Shown here: one piece after another, positions 17,850 through 25,590 of the stretch
Numbering within the stretch: the stretch's first letter is position 1
Layout of the letters: each line of letters begins with the position of its first letter
NCBI GenBank assembly: GCA_903951425.1
Contig: CAJBBX010000163.1
Span: 1 to 60,476, forward strand
From: an uncultured Chthonomonas sp.
Lineage (GTDB): Bacteria > Armatimonadota > Chthonomonadetes > Chthonomonadales > CAJBBX01
Reading direction: 5' to 3'
Length of the DNA stretch: 60,476 nt
Position numbers and translations under genes: made by a program
The notes under the pieces: generated by a model
The model's input: only the letters and a program-made list of their open reading frames with translations
What the model was told of the DNA's origin: nothing
Database searches by the model: none

Positions 17850-17858
17850 TGCTATAGT
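17850..17858 (+). promoter_or_regulatory. Candidate extended -10 promoter of the 5'-nucleotidase gene
   Basis: TGCTATAGT at 17850-17858 fits the extended -10 pattern TGnTATAnT. No convincing -35 is present at 17 bp, as is common for extended -10 promoters. The predicted leader is about 50 bases. Confidence 0.45.
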
Positions 17859-17915
17859 GGCTCGGCATGGCGATGATGTGCGGGCACACCTTACCCTGAT
17901 CGGAGGCATCACTTC

Positions 17916-19454
17916 GTGACCGATTACGCTCGGTTCGGCAGGCGCCGGATCGCCGCTCCGGCGGTGCTGGCCGCCCTGCTCCTGCTTTCCCTGCAGGCCG
18001 CTTCTCTTGCGCAGGTCTCCGAGAAGCTGACACTGCTGCATACCAATGACACACACGGCCACCTGCTCCCGTACAGCTATCCGCAGGTCTTCGATACTTC
18101 GTCACCGCTGGCGCAGCTTACGTCGCTTCGCGACATCGGCGGCATCGCGCGCCGTGCCACGCTGGCCGCAGCGATCAAGCGCGAGCCCGGCCGGACCGCC
18201 CTGCTGGTGGATGCCGGCGACTTCTGCGACGGGACACCCTTCTCCACCGAATACCGCGGCGAAGCCGACGTGGCCGCGATGAGCGCGGCGGGCTATGACC
18301 TGGCGTGTCCGGGCAACCACGAACTGAACAACACGATCACGCAGCTTCGGAAGCTCGGCGCCTCGGCCCGGTACCCGATGCTCTGCGCCAACCTGCTCGT
18401 GACCGAGACCGACAAGACCGTCTTTGAGCCCTACGCGATCCGGCAGATCGGGCAGGCTCGCGTGGCCTTCTTGGGCCTCCTCACGCAGGAGGCGCGAACC
18501 TACCCGGCGGCCAAGGAGGGGCTTACGGTCCGCTCGCCCGTTGCCACGGCCCGGCAGCTTGTCCCTGAGTTGCGCCGCGCCGCCGACTTCGTGGTGGTCC
18601 TTAGCCACCTCGGCGTGGACGAGGATCGCATTCTGGCGACGAGCGTTGACGGCATCGATCTGATCATCGGCGGCCACAGCCATACGCTCCTCTCGCGGCC
18701 GCTCCTGATGCCTCTGCCACCGTCGGGTAATCCGGACTCGGTGAATGGCACGTTGATCGCCCAGAGCTTCCAGTGGGGCGGGACGCTGGGTCGCCTTGAC
18801 CTAGAGCTCTACCGCAACGCAACCGGCGCTTGGTCCATACGGAGCTACAAGGCCCGCCTGCTGCCTGTCACGCGGTCTACCAGGGCCAACGCCGACGTGG
18901 CGCAGGTCGTCGATGGCTATTGGGATCCCATCAAGGCCCGCTACGGCGAGATTGTGGGCGAAGCGACGGGCGACTTCACCGAGAAGGCTGGCGACTTCGC
19001 CGAGTACAACCTGGTCTGCGACGCGGTGCGCCAACGGCTCGGCGTGCAGTTCGACCTCGAGAACATGGGCGGCGTTCGAGCGCCCATCGTGCGCGGGCCT
19101 ATCACCAAGGCCGACCTATCCACCGTCGATCCTTTCGGCAACACGGTGGTAAAGCTGACGGTCACCGGGGCTGGGCTCAAGCGCATCCTGGCCCGCCACA
19201 CACCGGCAGTCAGCGGCATTCGGTACCGGATCGAGCAGGGCAAGGTGGTGGAACTGACCGTGGACGGCAAGCCCGTCGCCGATACAGACCGCCTGACCGG
19301 CGCCACGAACAGCTTCCTTAATGGTCGCATTGATCGCGATGACGTGGTCTCGGCCGACGACACCGGCCTCAAACGCCTGGACCTGCTTGAGCAGCACATC
19401 CGCGAGGCCAGGAAGGTGACTCCCGCCTACGACGGCCGCCGCAAGGTGCGTTAA
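17916..19454 (+). CDS. Secreted 5'-nucleotidase / UDP-sugar hydrolase family protein
   Basis: A 512-residue two-domain enzyme that dephosphorylates extracytoplasmic nucleotides. The start is GTG 17916 with CGGAGG at 17901-17906. An N-terminal signal peptide (RRRIAAPAVLAALLLLSLQAASLAQ) is followed by a metallophosphatase domain whose metal and catalytic motifs are all visible: HTNDTHGHLLPY, DAGDFCDGTPFS, PGNHELNN, LSHLGVDEDR and GGHSHTLLS. The C-terminal 5_nucleotid_C domain (about residues 340-480) contains NTVVKLTVTGAGLKRIL. The exact substrate cannot be read from sequence. It is transcribed alone, and its stop codon overlaps that of the convergent M48 protease gene by 4 bases. Confidence 0.9.
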   Translation: MTDYARFGRRRIAAPAVLAALLLLSLQAASLAQVSEKLTLLHTNDTHGHLLPYSYPQVFDTSSPLAQLTSLRDIGGIARRATLAAAIKREPGRTALLVDAGDFCDGTPFSTEYRGEADVAAMSAAGYDLACPGNHELNNTITQLRKLGASARYPMLCANLLVTETDKTVFEPYAIRQIGQARVAFLGLLTQEARTYPAAKEGLTVRSPVATARQLVPELRRAADFVVVLSHLGVDEDRILATSVDGIDLIIGGHSHTLLSRPLLMPLPPSGNPDSVNGTLIAQSFQWGGTLGRLDLELYRNATGAWSIRSYKARLLPVTRSTRANADVAQVVDGYWDPIKARYGEIVGEATGDFTEKAGDFAEYNLVCDAVRQRLGVQFDLENMGGVRAPIVRGPITKADLSTVDPFGNTVVKLTVTGAGLKRILARHTPAVSGIRYRIEQGKVVELTVDGKPVADTDRLTGATNSFLNGRIDRDDVVSADDTGLKRLDLLEQHIREARKVTPAYDGRRKVR

Positions 19455-20767
19455 CGAACTTCCGGTAGCGTGAAGGGCGCGGCGGGCCTGGGCCTGCCGC
19501 GCCCGGCCGCCGGGCTGACGGAGAGACCGTACCAGAGGGCTCGCTCCACACGCTCCCGTAGCGGCGGGTGGCTGTAGAACCACCAGACCAGCGCGGGCGG
19601 GGGATCGGGATCGGCATAGTCGTGCCGGTAGAACGCGGCGTAGGCCCGCGCAGCGCTGATCCCGTTCTCGCTGATGGTTAGGCCGCGCGCGTCGGCCTGT
19701 CGCTCGAAGGTCCGCGACACGGCGGACTCGATGGGGCTCTGCAGGAAGAGCACTACGTTCAGGAGCAGGAGGGCCAGAGGCAGGCCCGCCGGGTCCCAGC
19801 TCGCCCGGATGCCGTGGACACGGAACGTGGCCCGGGTGATGCGCGGCAAGGCCAGGCTCAGCAGCTTGAAGATCAGGATCGCGCCCAGGATGCCGAGCAC
19901 GCAGCCGACCCAGACATGGTTGAGCGAGTAGTGGGCCAGTTCGTGCCCGACGATGGCCAGCACCTGTTCCGGCGGCAGCTTGGCCAGCGTGGTATCCCAG
20001 ATCACGATCCGCTTAGTGGGCCCGATACCGGTGACGTAGGCATTTAGCTTCGTCGTGCGCGAGCCGCTGTCCATCACGAGGACCTCTGGGTCGGGCGCCC
20101 CGGCCTTCTCGGCCATGCGCTCGATGCCCGCCCGCAGCGGCCCCTGCTCCAGTGGTCGGAACCGGTGGTACAGGGGGTCCACCGCTACGGGCCATAGCAC
20201 GGCCATCACCAGCACCCCGATGCCTGTCACGGCTGACATGGGTAGCCACCAGTCGCCGCGCCGCCGCTTCATCCAGTGGTAGGCCAGGGCGGCGAGAGGC
20301 GCGTAGAGGCAGGCCAGGAAGGCGTCGCGGGCGCGGTCGGCCAGCCACAGGCCGGGGCCAAGGGTGGCGAAACCGTAGGCGCGCTCCATCTGGTAGCCCA
20401 CGAGCCGCCATGGTAGCGCCCAGATAGCCGCGGCAACGACGACGCCCACCCAGCAGGCCATCACCTTCGCCGGCTCCCAGCGTACCCTCGCGGCCATCGC
20501 CTGCATGAGGGACGGGCCCAGGCCCCAGGTGACGATCAGCCAGAGCCCCGCGAAGTTCCAGAGCGTGCGAACGAAGTAGAGCGCGTAGAGCGCACGGTTG
20601 TAGGCCACCACATCGGGGTTCGGCGGCGGCAGCAGGATGTCGGCCACCTCGCGAACCAGGTTTACCGCGGTAGGCGTCACGCCGGACTGCGCCAATGCTG
20701 CGGTAGCGGCCAGCAGGCAGGCGACGGTCACCGCGGCCCAGGGCAGACGGCGGTTGGATTGGTTCAC
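19451..20767 (-). CDS. M48-family integral membrane metalloprotease
   Basis: A 438-residue protein related to the CAAX prenyl protease Ste24 group. It has an N-terminal signal/anchor segment, several transmembrane helices, and the zinc site GHELAHYSLNHVW, followed by the third-ligand region ERQADARGLTISEN. The pre-motif region (DSGSRTTKLNAYVTGIGPTKR) is typical of Ste24-like M48 enzymes. It probably cleaves membrane or secreted proteins in quality control. The start is GTG 20767, 6 bp after the upstream PLP-enzyme gene, so it is the last gene of a five-gene leftward operon. Confidence 0.88.
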   Translation of the reverse strand: MNQSNRRLPWAAVTVACLLAATAALAQSGVTPTAVNLVREVADILLPPPNPDVVAYNRALYALYFVRTLWNFAGLWLIVTWGLGPSLMQAMAARVRWEPAKVMACWVGVVVAAAIWALPWRLVGYQMERAYGFATLGPGLWLADRARDAFLACLYAPLAALAYHWMKRRRGDWWLPMSAVTGIGVLVMAVLWPVAVDPLYHRFRPLEQGPLRAGIERMAEKAGAPDPEVLVMDSGSRTTKLNAYVTGIGPTKRIVIWDTTLAKLPPEQVLAIVGHELAHYSLNHVWVGCVLGILGAILIFKLLSLALPRITRATFRVHGIRASWDPAGLPLALLLLNVVLFLQSPIESAVSRTFERQADARGLTISENGISAARAYAAFYRHDYADPDPPPALVWWFYSHPPLRERVERALWYGLSVSPAAGRGRPRPAAPFTLPEVR

Positions 20768-20773
20768 GGCGCG

Positions 20774-21958
20774 TCAGGCGCCCGCCAACGCTTGGTCGAG
20801 GTCGGCCATCAGGTCGTCGGCGTCCTCGAGCCCCACAGATAGGCGCACCACTCCGGGCGTGACGCCGCGGCGCAGGCGCTCTTCCGGCGTGAGCGGCTTG
20901 TGTGACATCTGCCACGGGTAGCTGAGGATGCTCTCTACACCGCCCAAGCTGCCCGTGAGGGCGAAGGTCCGAACGCTGTTGAGGAGCTTCACGGCCGCCG
21001 GTCCGCCGCCGGTCAGCTCGGCCGCGACCATGCCACCGAACCCGCCCGACATCTGCCGCGATGCCACGGCGTGGCCGGGGCTATCACTGAAACCCGGGTA
21101 CCAGACCCGCGCCACGTCGGACCGGGCGCGGAGCCAGTCGGCGATGGCGGCGGCGTTCGCGCAGTGCTGCCGCATACGAACCTGCAGTGTCTTCACTCCC
21201 CTGAGCGTGAGCCAGCAGTCGAACGGCGCCGCGATGGCCCCGCCGATTCTGGAGACCCCCTCGAGCCACTCCGCCATGCGTGCGTCCGAGGTGATGACCG
21301 CTCCGCCGATGAGATCAGAGTGGCCGCCCAGGTACTTGGTGGTGGAGTGCATGACGACATCGGCGCCCAGGCTCAGGGGCGTCTGGAGCGCGGGCGAAGC
21401 GAACGTGTTGTCCACGCAGAGGAGCGCCCCGACCTCGTGCGCCGCCGCGGCGCAGGAAGCGATGTCGGTGAGGCGCAGGAGCGGGTTGGAGGGCGTCTCA
21501 ACCCATGCCAGCCGGGTGTTGGGCTGCACGGCACGGGCAAAAGCGTGGGCGTCGCAGGCGTCGGCGTACCCGACCTCAACACCCATGGGCCTGATCAGCG
21601 CCTCCACCTGGGCGTAGGTGCCGCCGTAGAGATCCTCGGCCAGCAGGACGTGGTCGCCGGGGCGCAGGCTTCGGAATACTGCGTCGGACGCCGCTACACC
21701 GGAGGCGAAACAGAACGCGTGGGAGCCACCCTCGAGGGCGGCGAGGCACTCCTGGAGCGCGGTCCGCGTGGGGTTGGAGTGGCGGCTGTACTCGTATCCG
21801 CGATGCACGCCCACGGACTCGTAGGTGAAGACCGACGTGAGGTAGAGCGGCGTTACCGTGGCCCCGGTGGCAGGGTCGGCGTGCTGTCCGGCGTGGATGG
21901 CTCGAGTGGCGAACCCCGCGCCGGCCACTGCATCCGGAGGGTCAAGCTTGTCGGTCAT
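20774..21958 (-). CDS. Cys/Met-metabolism PLP-dependent enzyme (cystathionine synthase/lyase type)
   Basis: A 394-residue fold-type I PLP enzyme. Key segments are YSRHSNPTRTALQECLAALE, FASGVAASDAV, YGGTYAQVEALI, the Asp of VDNTFASPALQTPLSLGAD, and the PLP lysine in HSTTKYLGGHSDLIGG. The family includes cystathionine gamma-synthase (MetB), cystathionine beta- and gamma-lyase and O-acylhomoserine sulfhydrylase; sequence alone does not separate these reliably. ATG 21958 has AAGGAG 5 bases upstream. It lies between the PrcB lipoprotein and M48 protease genes and shares no obvious functional link with them. Confidence 0.9.
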   Translation of the reverse strand: MTDKLDPPDAVAGAGFATRAIHAGQHADPATGATVTPLYLTSVFTYESVGVHRGYEYSRHSNPTRTALQECLAALEGGSHAFCFASGVAASDAVFRSLRPGDHVLLAEDLYGGTYAQVEALIRPMGVEVGYADACDAHAFARAVQPNTRLAWVETPSNPLLRLTDIASCAAAAHEVGALLCVDNTFASPALQTPLSLGADVVMHSTTKYLGGHSDLIGGAVITSDARMAEWLEGVSRIGGAIAAPFDCWLTLRGVKTLQVRMRQHCANAAAIADWLRARSDVARVWYPGFSDSPGHAVASRQMSGGFGGMVAAELTGGGPAAVKLLNSVRTFALTGSLGGVESILSYPWQMSHKPLTPEERLRRGVTPGVVRLSVGLEDADDLMADLDQALAGA

Positions 21959-21976
21959 GCGGGCTCCTTGCGGGGG

Positions 21977-22429
21977 TCAGGTCCGTTCGATTTCCTTGAG
22001 TTCGATGCGCGCGTCGGCGGGGAGCTTCGGTACGCTCTTCATGCAGAAGGGCTGCGTGAATGCCTGGGACGTGATCGCTCCGCGGCCGGGCTTCGTCAAC
22101 TCGGCGGCCACGACGGCCGACTTGCCCGAGCGGCGCACTTCGCTGATCCGGACGGAGTACCCGCCTGTGCTGCGAGAGCCAGCGAAGACGACGACCACGT
22201 CGCAGGCCTTGAAGTCCAGTTTCGGGCAGGGCGCGGTCGGGCCCGCATGCTGCCGCCACAGCGCCGAGAAGGCGGTGGCGTCCCGCACGATGGCGTTACG
22301 CCGCACGCGGATGCCGCTGCTGCTCCCGCTGACGTCGAGCGCCGCGCCGTCGTCCGGCGACGCCGAGCAGGCGGTTGCCAGCAGGATGGCAGACGCGGCG
22401 GCCACGAGGGCCGGCAACACTTCCTTCAC
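21977..22429 (-). CDS. Lipoprotein with PrcB C-terminal-type domain
   Basis: A 150-residue exported protein. It begins at GTG 22429 (AAGGGAG upstream), has a lipoprotein signal peptide with lipobox LATAC, and a C-terminal domain with VVVVFAGSRSTGGYSVRI, the pattern of the PrcB_C domain (named after the protease-complex-associated protein PrcB of Treponema). By family knowledge such domains can bind or assist proteases. The M48 protease two genes downstream would be a natural place to look for a partner, but that is inference. Confidence 0.75.
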   Translation of the reverse strand: MKEVLPALVAAASAILLATACSASPDDGAALDVSGSSSGIRVRRNAIVRDATAFSALWRQHAGPTAPCPKLDFKACDVVVVFAGSRSTGGYSVRISEVRRSGKSAVVAAELTKPGRGAITSQAFTQPFCMKSVPKLPADARIELKEIERT

Positions 22430-22442
22430 GGCATGCTCCCTT

Positions 22443-23105
22443 CTAGAAGAGCGCGGGTTGCGCCTGCTTCTTCGCCTCGATCACTTTGCGTCGTGCCGAC
22501 CCGATATCGTCGATGAGCATCTGGCGGAACCGCTGGAACTCCTCGCCGCCGTGTCGCAGGATGAACGCCGGATGGAGCACTGCCATGATGTGCCGGCAGT
22601 ACGCGCCGCCGTCGCGCCATTGGCCCCGTTGCTGCAGCATCCGAATGTCCGGGTCGATGAGGGTCTTTGCCGACGGCGCCCCTACACTCAGGATGACGAG
22701 CGGCCGCAGGATGCCCAACTGCTCCGCCAGAAATGGGTAGCAGGCCCGCATCTCGTCCGGAGCCGGCGGCCGGTTCCTCGCCCGGCCGCCCTCGATGATG
22801 CAAGCGCGGCACTTCAGCACATTGCAGATGTAGACGTGCTTGCGGGTGATCCCGTTCGCCAGCAGGCACTCGTCGAGCAGCATCCCTGCGCGTCCCACGA
22901 AAGGACGGCCGGTCTGGTCCTCCTGCTCGCCGGGCCCCTCACCGACGATGACCAGCGGCGCATCCGGGTTCCCCTCGCCGAAGACGGTCTGCGTACGGGT
23001 CGCCGCGAGCGGGCACGCCGTGCAACCGGCCACCTGGATGGCCAGCGCATCCAGCCGAGCTGCGTGGTTCTGCTCCGGGTTCGTTCCGGTAGGCTCGTCA
23101 GCCAT
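22443..23105 (-). CDS. udg: Family 4 uracil-DNA glycosylase
   Basis: A 220-residue iron-sulphur uracil-DNA glycosylase that removes uracil from deaminated DNA. N-terminal Fe-S cysteines are in GCTACPLA, with the others in CRACIIEGG and RACYPFL. The catalytic/uracil-binding segment is VIVGEGPGEQEDQTGRPFVG, and the C-terminal site is MAVLHPAFILR. ATG 23105 overlaps the HIT gene by 8 bases. Family 4 enzymes are common in thermophiles and in many mesophiles. Confidence 0.93.
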   Translation of the reverse strand: MADEPTGTNPEQNHAARLDALAIQVAGCTACPLAATRTQTVFGEGNPDAPLVIVGEGPGEQEDQTGRPFVGRAGMLLDECLLANGITRKHVYICNVLKCRACIIEGGRARNRPPAPDEMRACYPFLAEQLGILRPLVILSVGAPSAKTLIDPDIRMLQQRGQWRDGGAYCRHIMAVLHPAFILRHGGEEFQRFRQMLIDDIGSARRKVIEAKKQAQPALF

Positions 23106-23607
23106 CGAGTTCGCCTCCGCGGCCGGCCAGTGCGAACGGCCCCATGAGCCGCTCGTAGGTCTCTGATAGGTGCTGAGGCACCACCCGCACGTCGCCGCAG
23201 ACAGCCATGAAGTTTGTGTCGCCGTTCCAGCGCGGCACGATGTGCATATGCAGGTGGTCGGCGATGCCTGCCCCGGCCACGCGGCCCATGTTCATGCCGA
23301 TGTTGAATCCGTCAGGTCCGAACGCGGTCTTCAGGGCGTTCACGCATCGCCGGGCCAGGAGCATCATCTCGGCGAGTTCGTCGGTCGTGAGGTCGTCCAT
23401 ATCCGCGCCGTGCCGGTAGGGAGCCACCATCAGGTGGCCGTTGGTGTACGGATAGGCGTTCAGGATCACGAACGCGAGCTTGCCGCGGTGCAGGATATGC
23501 AGTTCGGCGTCGCGATCCTGCGTGGGGAAGTCGCAGAAAATGCAGCCATCCGGCTTGGTCGCTTGCTCTATGTAGGTCATTCTCCACGGGGCCCAGATTC
23601 GGTCCAT
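23098..23607 (-). CDS. HIT-family nucleotide hydrolase
   Basis: A 169-residue histidine-triad protein with the active-site HLHMHIVPRW (HxHxH) and an N-terminal CIFC pair that may bind zinc. The family hydrolyses or transfers NMP groups (AMP-lysine hydrolases, Ap4A phosphorylases); the opening DRIWAPWRMTYI resembles Ap4A phosphorylase-like HIT proteins. The start is ATG 23607, with AAGGAGA upstream on the reverse strand. It is the first gene of the HIT-udg-PrcB-PLP enzyme-M48 operon and diverges from ispA. Confidence 0.9.
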   Translation of the reverse strand: MDRIWAPWRMTYIEQATKPDGCIFCDFPTQDRDAELHILHRGKLAFVILNAYPYTNGHLMVAPYRHGADMDDLTTDELAEMMLLARRCVNALKTAFGPDGFNIGMNMGRVAGAGIADHLHMHIVPRWNGDTNFMAVCGDVRVVPQHLSETYERLMGPFALAGRGGELDG

Positions 23608-23689
23608 GCCGGTCTCCTTCAGCTCTCATTCTACTCCGGTCGGCGTCCCCGGGAGCGCAGTGGCGGCGCAACGGCGCACCCTCATCATC

Positions 23690-23719
23690 TAGACGAGCCG
23701 CGCCCTTACCCGCTACAAT
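23690..23719 (+). promoter_or_regulatory. Candidate promoter of the prenyl-synthase operon
   Basis: TAGACG (23690-23695), an 18-bp spacer and TACAAT (23714-23719). It sits about 29 bp upstream of the chosen TTG start, which itself has a good Shine-Dalgarno. An ATG at 23718 lies within this -10 element and so cannot be the start if this promoter is used. Confidence 0.5.
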
Positions 23720-23747
23720 GTGCCCTAGCCTGAACGGAGGAGCAACA

Positions 23748-24632
23748 TTGGACCTGCAAGCGTACTTGGCGTCCCAGCGAGCACTGGTGGACGCGGCTCT
23801 CGGCCGCTTGTTACCGACCGCCCACGAGCGGCCCGGCAAGCTGCATGAGGCCATGCGCTACAGCGTCCTGGCTCCGGGCAAGCGGCTTCGTCCGCTGTTG
23901 ATGATCGCGGCAGCCGAGGCGGTAGGCGGCCGAGCCGATGAGGTGATTACTGCGGCCTGCGGGCTTGAGTGCATCCACGCTTTCTCGCTGATTCACGATG
24001 ACCTGCCGTGCATGGATAACGACGACTACCGCAGGGGCCGGCTGACCAGCCACAAGGTCTTTGGCGATGCCATGGCCCTCCTTTGCGGCGATGCGCTGCT
24101 GGCTTTGGCGTTCGAACTGGTCTGCCGAACGGCGGAGCATGTGCCCTACGAGCGAGTGGTTGCTGCGCTACAACTAGTCGCCCAGGCCACGGGTACCTTC
24201 GGCATGGTCGGCGGTCAGGTTGTCGACATGGAGTCCGAGGGGCATGAGGTGGACGAGGCGACGCTCACGTTCATCCACTCACGCAAGACCGGCGCCCTGA
24301 TCACTGCGGCCGTCGTCTGCGGCGCCCTGCTGGCCAATGGCTCGGCCGAGGCGGTGTCGGACCTTCGGCGCTACGGGCGGCACGTGGGGCTCGCCTTCCA
24401 GATCGCGGACGACATCCTGGACGTCATCGGCGACGAGGCGAAGCTCGGGAAGCCCGTGGGGAGCGACGCCAGGAGCGACAAGGCCACCTATCCAAGGCTC
24501 ATGGGCCTGGATGCCTCCCGCCGGCGAGCCGAGCTGGAGGTCGCCGCCGCGGTGGCTACGCTGGCCGGCTTCGGGGCCGAGGCCGACCCGCTGCGCGCTA
24601 TGGCCGCCTATATCGTGGAGCGGGACAGCTAG
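23748..24632 (+). CDS. ispA: Short-chain isoprenyl diphosphate synthase (farnesyl/geranylgeranyl type)
   Basis: A 294-residue polyprenyl synthetase that condenses IPP with allylic diphosphates. The start is TTG 23748 with CGGAGG at 23735-23740, preferred over the ATG at 23718 inside the predicted promoter. The first Asp-rich motif is ECIHAFSLIHDDLPCMD and the second is QIADDILDV, with GKRLRPLLMIAA upstream. The pattern resembles E. coli IspA and GGPP synthases; chain length cannot be assigned with certainty. It heads a rightward run with rbsK and the SelB-like gene. Its substrates come from the MEP enzymes encoded elsewhere in the window. Confidence 0.9.
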   Translation: MDLQAYLASQRALVDAALGRLLPTAHERPGKLHEAMRYSVLAPGKRLRPLLMIAAAEAVGGRADEVITAACGLECIHAFSLIHDDLPCMDNDDYRRGRLTSHKVFGDAMALLCGDALLALAFELVCRTAEHVPYERVVAALQLVAQATGTFGMVGGQVVDMESEGHEVDEATLTFIHSRKTGALITAAVVCGALLANGSAEAVSDLRRYGRHVGLAFQIADDILDVIGDEAKLGKPVGSDARSDKATYPRLMGLDASRRRAELEVAAAVATLAGFGAEADPLRAMAAYIVERDS

Positions 24633-24652
24633 CCTGACCGGGGAGAGTGACA

Positions 24653-25570
24653 ATGAGCTCGCTGGTTCGCATCGCCGTAGTCGGTAGCACCAACACGGAC
24701 ATGGTCGCCAAGGCAGAGCGCCTTCCGCGGCCCGGCGAGACGGTCATCGGCAGCTCCTTCGTTACCGTGGCCGGCGGCAAGGGCGCCAATCAGGCCGTGG
24801 CTGCCGCGCGGCTCGGGGCGGAGGTCACCTTTATCGGCGCGGTCGGCGACGACGCCATGGGAGCCGAGGCGGTGGCGGGCCTCGCCGCCGAGGGGATCGA
24901 CGTCACCCATGTGGTCACATTGCCAGGGCAGGCCTCGGGAGTGGCGCTGATTCTGGTGGACAACCGGGGCCAGAACTCCATCATGGTGGCGCCGGGCGCC
25001 AACATGGCCCTGATGCCCAAGCACATCGACCGCGCCGGGGCAGCCATCGCTGCGGCCGACGTGGTGGTGCTGCAGTGCGAGACGCCGCTGGCAACGGTGC
25101 AACACGCCGCGGCGCTGGCCCGGATGCACGGCGTGCGCGTGATCCTGAACCCCGCCCCTGCCCAGTCCGTGCCGGCGGCCCTGCTCCAGTCTGTTGACCT
25201 GCTGACGCCCAACGAGAATGAGGCTGACGCCCTGCTGGGCGAGCCCGGCGCCGCCGAGTCCGACCCCGGTCGCGCCGCCGCCATGCTGGCGGCTCTGGCC
25301 GGATGCCGGGTGATCATTACCCTGGGTGTGCTAGGTGCGGTGGCCTGCCAGGGCTCGGACATCGCCCGCATCGCCCCGCGCCGTGTCGATGCTGTCGACG
25401 CTACGGCGGCCGGCGACTGCTTCACGGGCGCGCTGGCGGTGGGCCTGGCCGAGGGGCTCTCGCTGCTCGACGCCGCGGCGCAGGCCACGTTGGCAGCGTC
25501 CATCTCGGTGACCCGCTTGGGCGCCCAGTGCTCGCTCCCGACGCGGGCCGAAGTGGAAGCCTGCCTCTGA
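24653..25570 (+). CDS. rbsK: Ribokinase-type sugar kinase
   Basis: A 305-residue PfkB-family kinase that most resembles ribokinase. Visible motifs are VGSTNTDMVAKAERLP, the substrate motif VAGGKGANQAVAAARLG, LTPNENEADALLG, and the catalytic DATAAGDCFTGAL. The start is ATG 24653, with GGGGAGAG at 24640-24647; a GTG two codons earlier is possible. Ribose phosphorylation would feed the pentose phosphate pathway. No ribose transporter is nearby, so other sugars or nucleosides remain possible. Confidence 0.85.
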   Translation: MSSLVRIAVVGSTNTDMVAKAERLPRPGETVIGSSFVTVAGGKGANQAVAAARLGAEVTFIGAVGDDAMGAEAVAGLAAEGIDVTHVVTLPGQASGVALILVDNRGQNSIMVAPGANMALMPKHIDRAGAAIAAADVVVLQCETPLATVQHAAALARMHGVRVILNPAPAQSVPAALLQSVDLLTPNENEADALLGEPGAAESDPGRAAAMLAALAGCRVIITLGVLGAVACQGSDIARIAPRRVDAVDATAAGDCFTGALAVGLAEGLSLLDAAAQATLAASISVTRLGAQCSLPTRAEVEACL

Positions 25571-25590
25571 GGCCCGGAGGCGCCGCGCCC

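Noticed and set aside
25303-25590. A longer SelB-like protein starting inside rbsK, which might have hidden the GTPase domain
   Set aside because: The upstream 96 codons are a shadow of ribokinase with no G-domain motifs; GGAGG and ATG 25591 mark the real start.
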